This document shows, piece after piece, positions 14,091-15,067 of a stretch of DNA of 15,067 nt (positions within the stretch are counted from its first letter, which is position 1; each line of letters starts with the position of its first letter). This DNA comes from JBGPFS01 sp041483455. GTDB taxonomy: Bacteria > Chloroflexota > Limnocylindria > Limnocylindrales > CSP1-4. The translations under genes were made by a program, and so were the position numbers. The DNA is taken from the NCBI GenBank assembly GCA_041483455.1, contig JBGPFS010000037.1:1-15067 (forward strand), written 5' to 3'. The notes beneath the pieces are model-generated. The model was not told where the DNA came from. It saw only the letters and a program-made list of their open reading frames with translations, and did not search any database.

Positions 14091-14534
14091 ATGGAGCCTT
14101 CGTCCGGCCGCCCCGGATCGCCGCTCGCCCCTGCCAGCTCGAGCGTGAAGGGAGCCGGTCCCGGGTCACCGGCCCGCGCGGTCGGCTGGAGCGTGCTCGG
14201 GGCCCTCGTCGGTGTCGGATGCTTCCTCGTCCTGGCGATCCCGTTCGCGATGACGGTCGGGCTGGTCGTGGTCGGGCTCTTCACCGGGCGGATCGCCGGC
14301 CTGCTCGCCAAGGCGGGCGCCGCCGGGACGCTGTCGGCGCCGACCCGGAACCTCGTGGCCGTGCTCGTGACGCTGGCGGCCGTGCTGGTCGCGAACGTCG
14401 CCGGCTGGCTCGTCGCAGGGCTCCAGGGCGGGACGCTCTCGCTGCCCGCCTACCTCGACCAGGTCTACGGGGTCGCGCTGGTGGCGCTCGAGTTCATGGC
14501 CGGGACCCTGGCGGCTGTCTGGAGCTCGCGCTGA
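14091..14534 (+). CDS. Small four-helix membrane protein, unknown function
   Basis: A 147-residue protein that I do not recognise. Residues 1-28 are Pro/Ser/Gly-rich and polar. Four hydrophobic segments follow at about 31-50, 52-72, 87-110 and 124-144, separated by short loops. There is no catalytic or binding motif, and no cysteine apart from one in the first helix. The overall look (glycine- and alanine-rich helices, short tail SSR) fits a small integral membrane protein. The start chosen is the second ATG because of the TACGAT box. The acetyltransferase gene follows after 28 bases and is probably co-transcribed. Confidence 0.75.
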   Translation: MEPSSGRPGSPLAPASSSVKGAGPGSPARAVGWSVLGALVGVGCFLVLAIPFAMTVGLVVVGLFTGRIAGLLAKAGAAGTLSAPTRNLVAVLVTLAAVLVANVAGWLVAGLQGGTLSLPAYLDQVYGVALVALEFMAGTLAAVWSSR

Positions 14535-14562
14535 GCCGCGCGCTCGGCCGCTCGGGTCGACC

Positions 14563-15067
14563 GTGGACGTGACGCCGGACGGGCCCCTCGACGAGCTCGC
14601 CGCGGAGATGATCGGGCTCGGGGCGGCCGGCCGCCCGAAGCCGCACGCCCCCGCAGGTCCCACTCCCGCGCTCCGGTTCCGCCACCCGACCGAGGCCGAC
14701 CACAGACCGATCGTCGCCCTGATCGATGACTGGTGGGGCGGGCGCCGCCTCCACGACCTGCTGCCGCGCCTCTGGCTCCAGCATTTCTGCGGCACGTCGT
14801 GGCTGGCCGAGACCGAGGACGGGCGCCTGGCCGGCTTCCTCGTCGGGTTCGTCAGCCCCGACCACCCGGAGACGGCCTACGTCCACCTGGTCGCCGCCAA
14901 CCCGAACCTGCGCTCGCGCGGCGTCGGGCGGGCGCTCGAGGAGCGGTTCTTCGCGACCGCTCGAGAGCGTGGGGCCCACCAGGTCCGCGCGGTCAGCTGG
15001 GCCGGCGACCGCGCCTCGATCGGCTTCCACCGCGCGCTGGGCTATCGGATCGAGGACGGCCCGCAGA
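14563..15067 (+). CDS. GNAT-family N-acetyltransferase (3' end outside window)
   Basis: A GNAT acetyltransferase; 168 codons are visible and the last residues lie past the right edge. The domain begins at LRFRHPTEADHRPIVALIDDWW (about 38-58). Motif A, VHLVAANPNLRSRGVGRALEE (107-127), contains the acetyl-CoA pyrophosphate loop RSRGVG (117-122). The WAGDRASIGFHRALGYRIEDG segment (146-166) is the usual motif B. The acceptor is unknown. In-frame starts are GTG at 14563, GTG at 14569 and ATG at 14608; none has a strong ribosome-binding site, and the first 35 residues lie outside the domain. Confidence 0.88.
   Translation, partial: MDVTPDGPLDELAAEMIGLGAAGRPKPHAPAGPTPALRFRHPTEADHRPIVALIDDWWGGRRLHDLLPRLWLQHFCGTSWLAETEDGRLAGFLVGFVSPDHPETAYVHLVAANPNLRSRGVGRALEERFFATARERGAHQVRAVSWAGDRASIGFHRALGYRIEDGPQ

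Noticed and set aside
13547..14311. Longer start at 14311 for the helical protein
   Set aside because: It would run antisense through the divergent membrane-protein gene and over the TAGACT box; the extra residues are low complexity.

Overview
The window is very GC-rich bacterial chromosome, tightly packed, with many GTG starts and short or overlapping gene junctions. I see no mobile element, rRNA, tRNA or CRISPR. The gene content (CysO/CysM-type cysteine synthesis, SUF genes with an Rrf2 regulator, large GAF/GGDEF/EAL proteins, DUF433) and the TANNNT boxes 7-8 nt before start codons suggest a high-GC Chloroflexota or Actinomycetota-like bacterium. This placement is inference; no phylogenetic marker was tested.

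Left block (1-5708, all minus strand): a sulfur and Fe-S module. Transcription probably starts at a recognisable sigma70-type promoter (5680-5708) with an inverted repeat over the start site (5654-5678). It reads an Rrf2-family regulator with three cysteines, then sufC, sufS and sufU, and reaches a probable intrinsic terminator (2310-2332). Beyond it lies a second tight cluster: a rhodanese-MoeB/ThiF-type E1 enzyme, a CysO/MoaD-like sulfur carrier, and a CysM-like PLP synthase cut by the window edge. These three resemble the mycobacterial thiocarboxylate route to cysteine. Cysteine is the substrate of SufS, so the block joins cysteine supply to Fe-S assembly. sufB and sufD are not present.

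Middle (5709-10416, plus strand): an intergenic region with a perfect 20-bp palindrome, then one very large soluble c-di-GMP protein arranged GAF-GAF-GAF-GGDEF-GAF-PAS-GGDEF-EAL. Both GGDEF domains and the EAL domain look intact.

Right block (10423-14029, minus strand): six genes in two groups. An all-helical protein resembling the RsbRD N-terminal domain precedes a DUF433-like protein. After a 112-nt gap comes a probable leaderless operon: DUF59/MIP18 protein, PduO-type cobalamin adenosyltransferase, Bax-inhibitor-1 membrane protein and a NodB-like deacetylase. Divergently, on the plus strand, are a small four-helix membrane protein and a GNAT acetyltransferase cut by the right edge.
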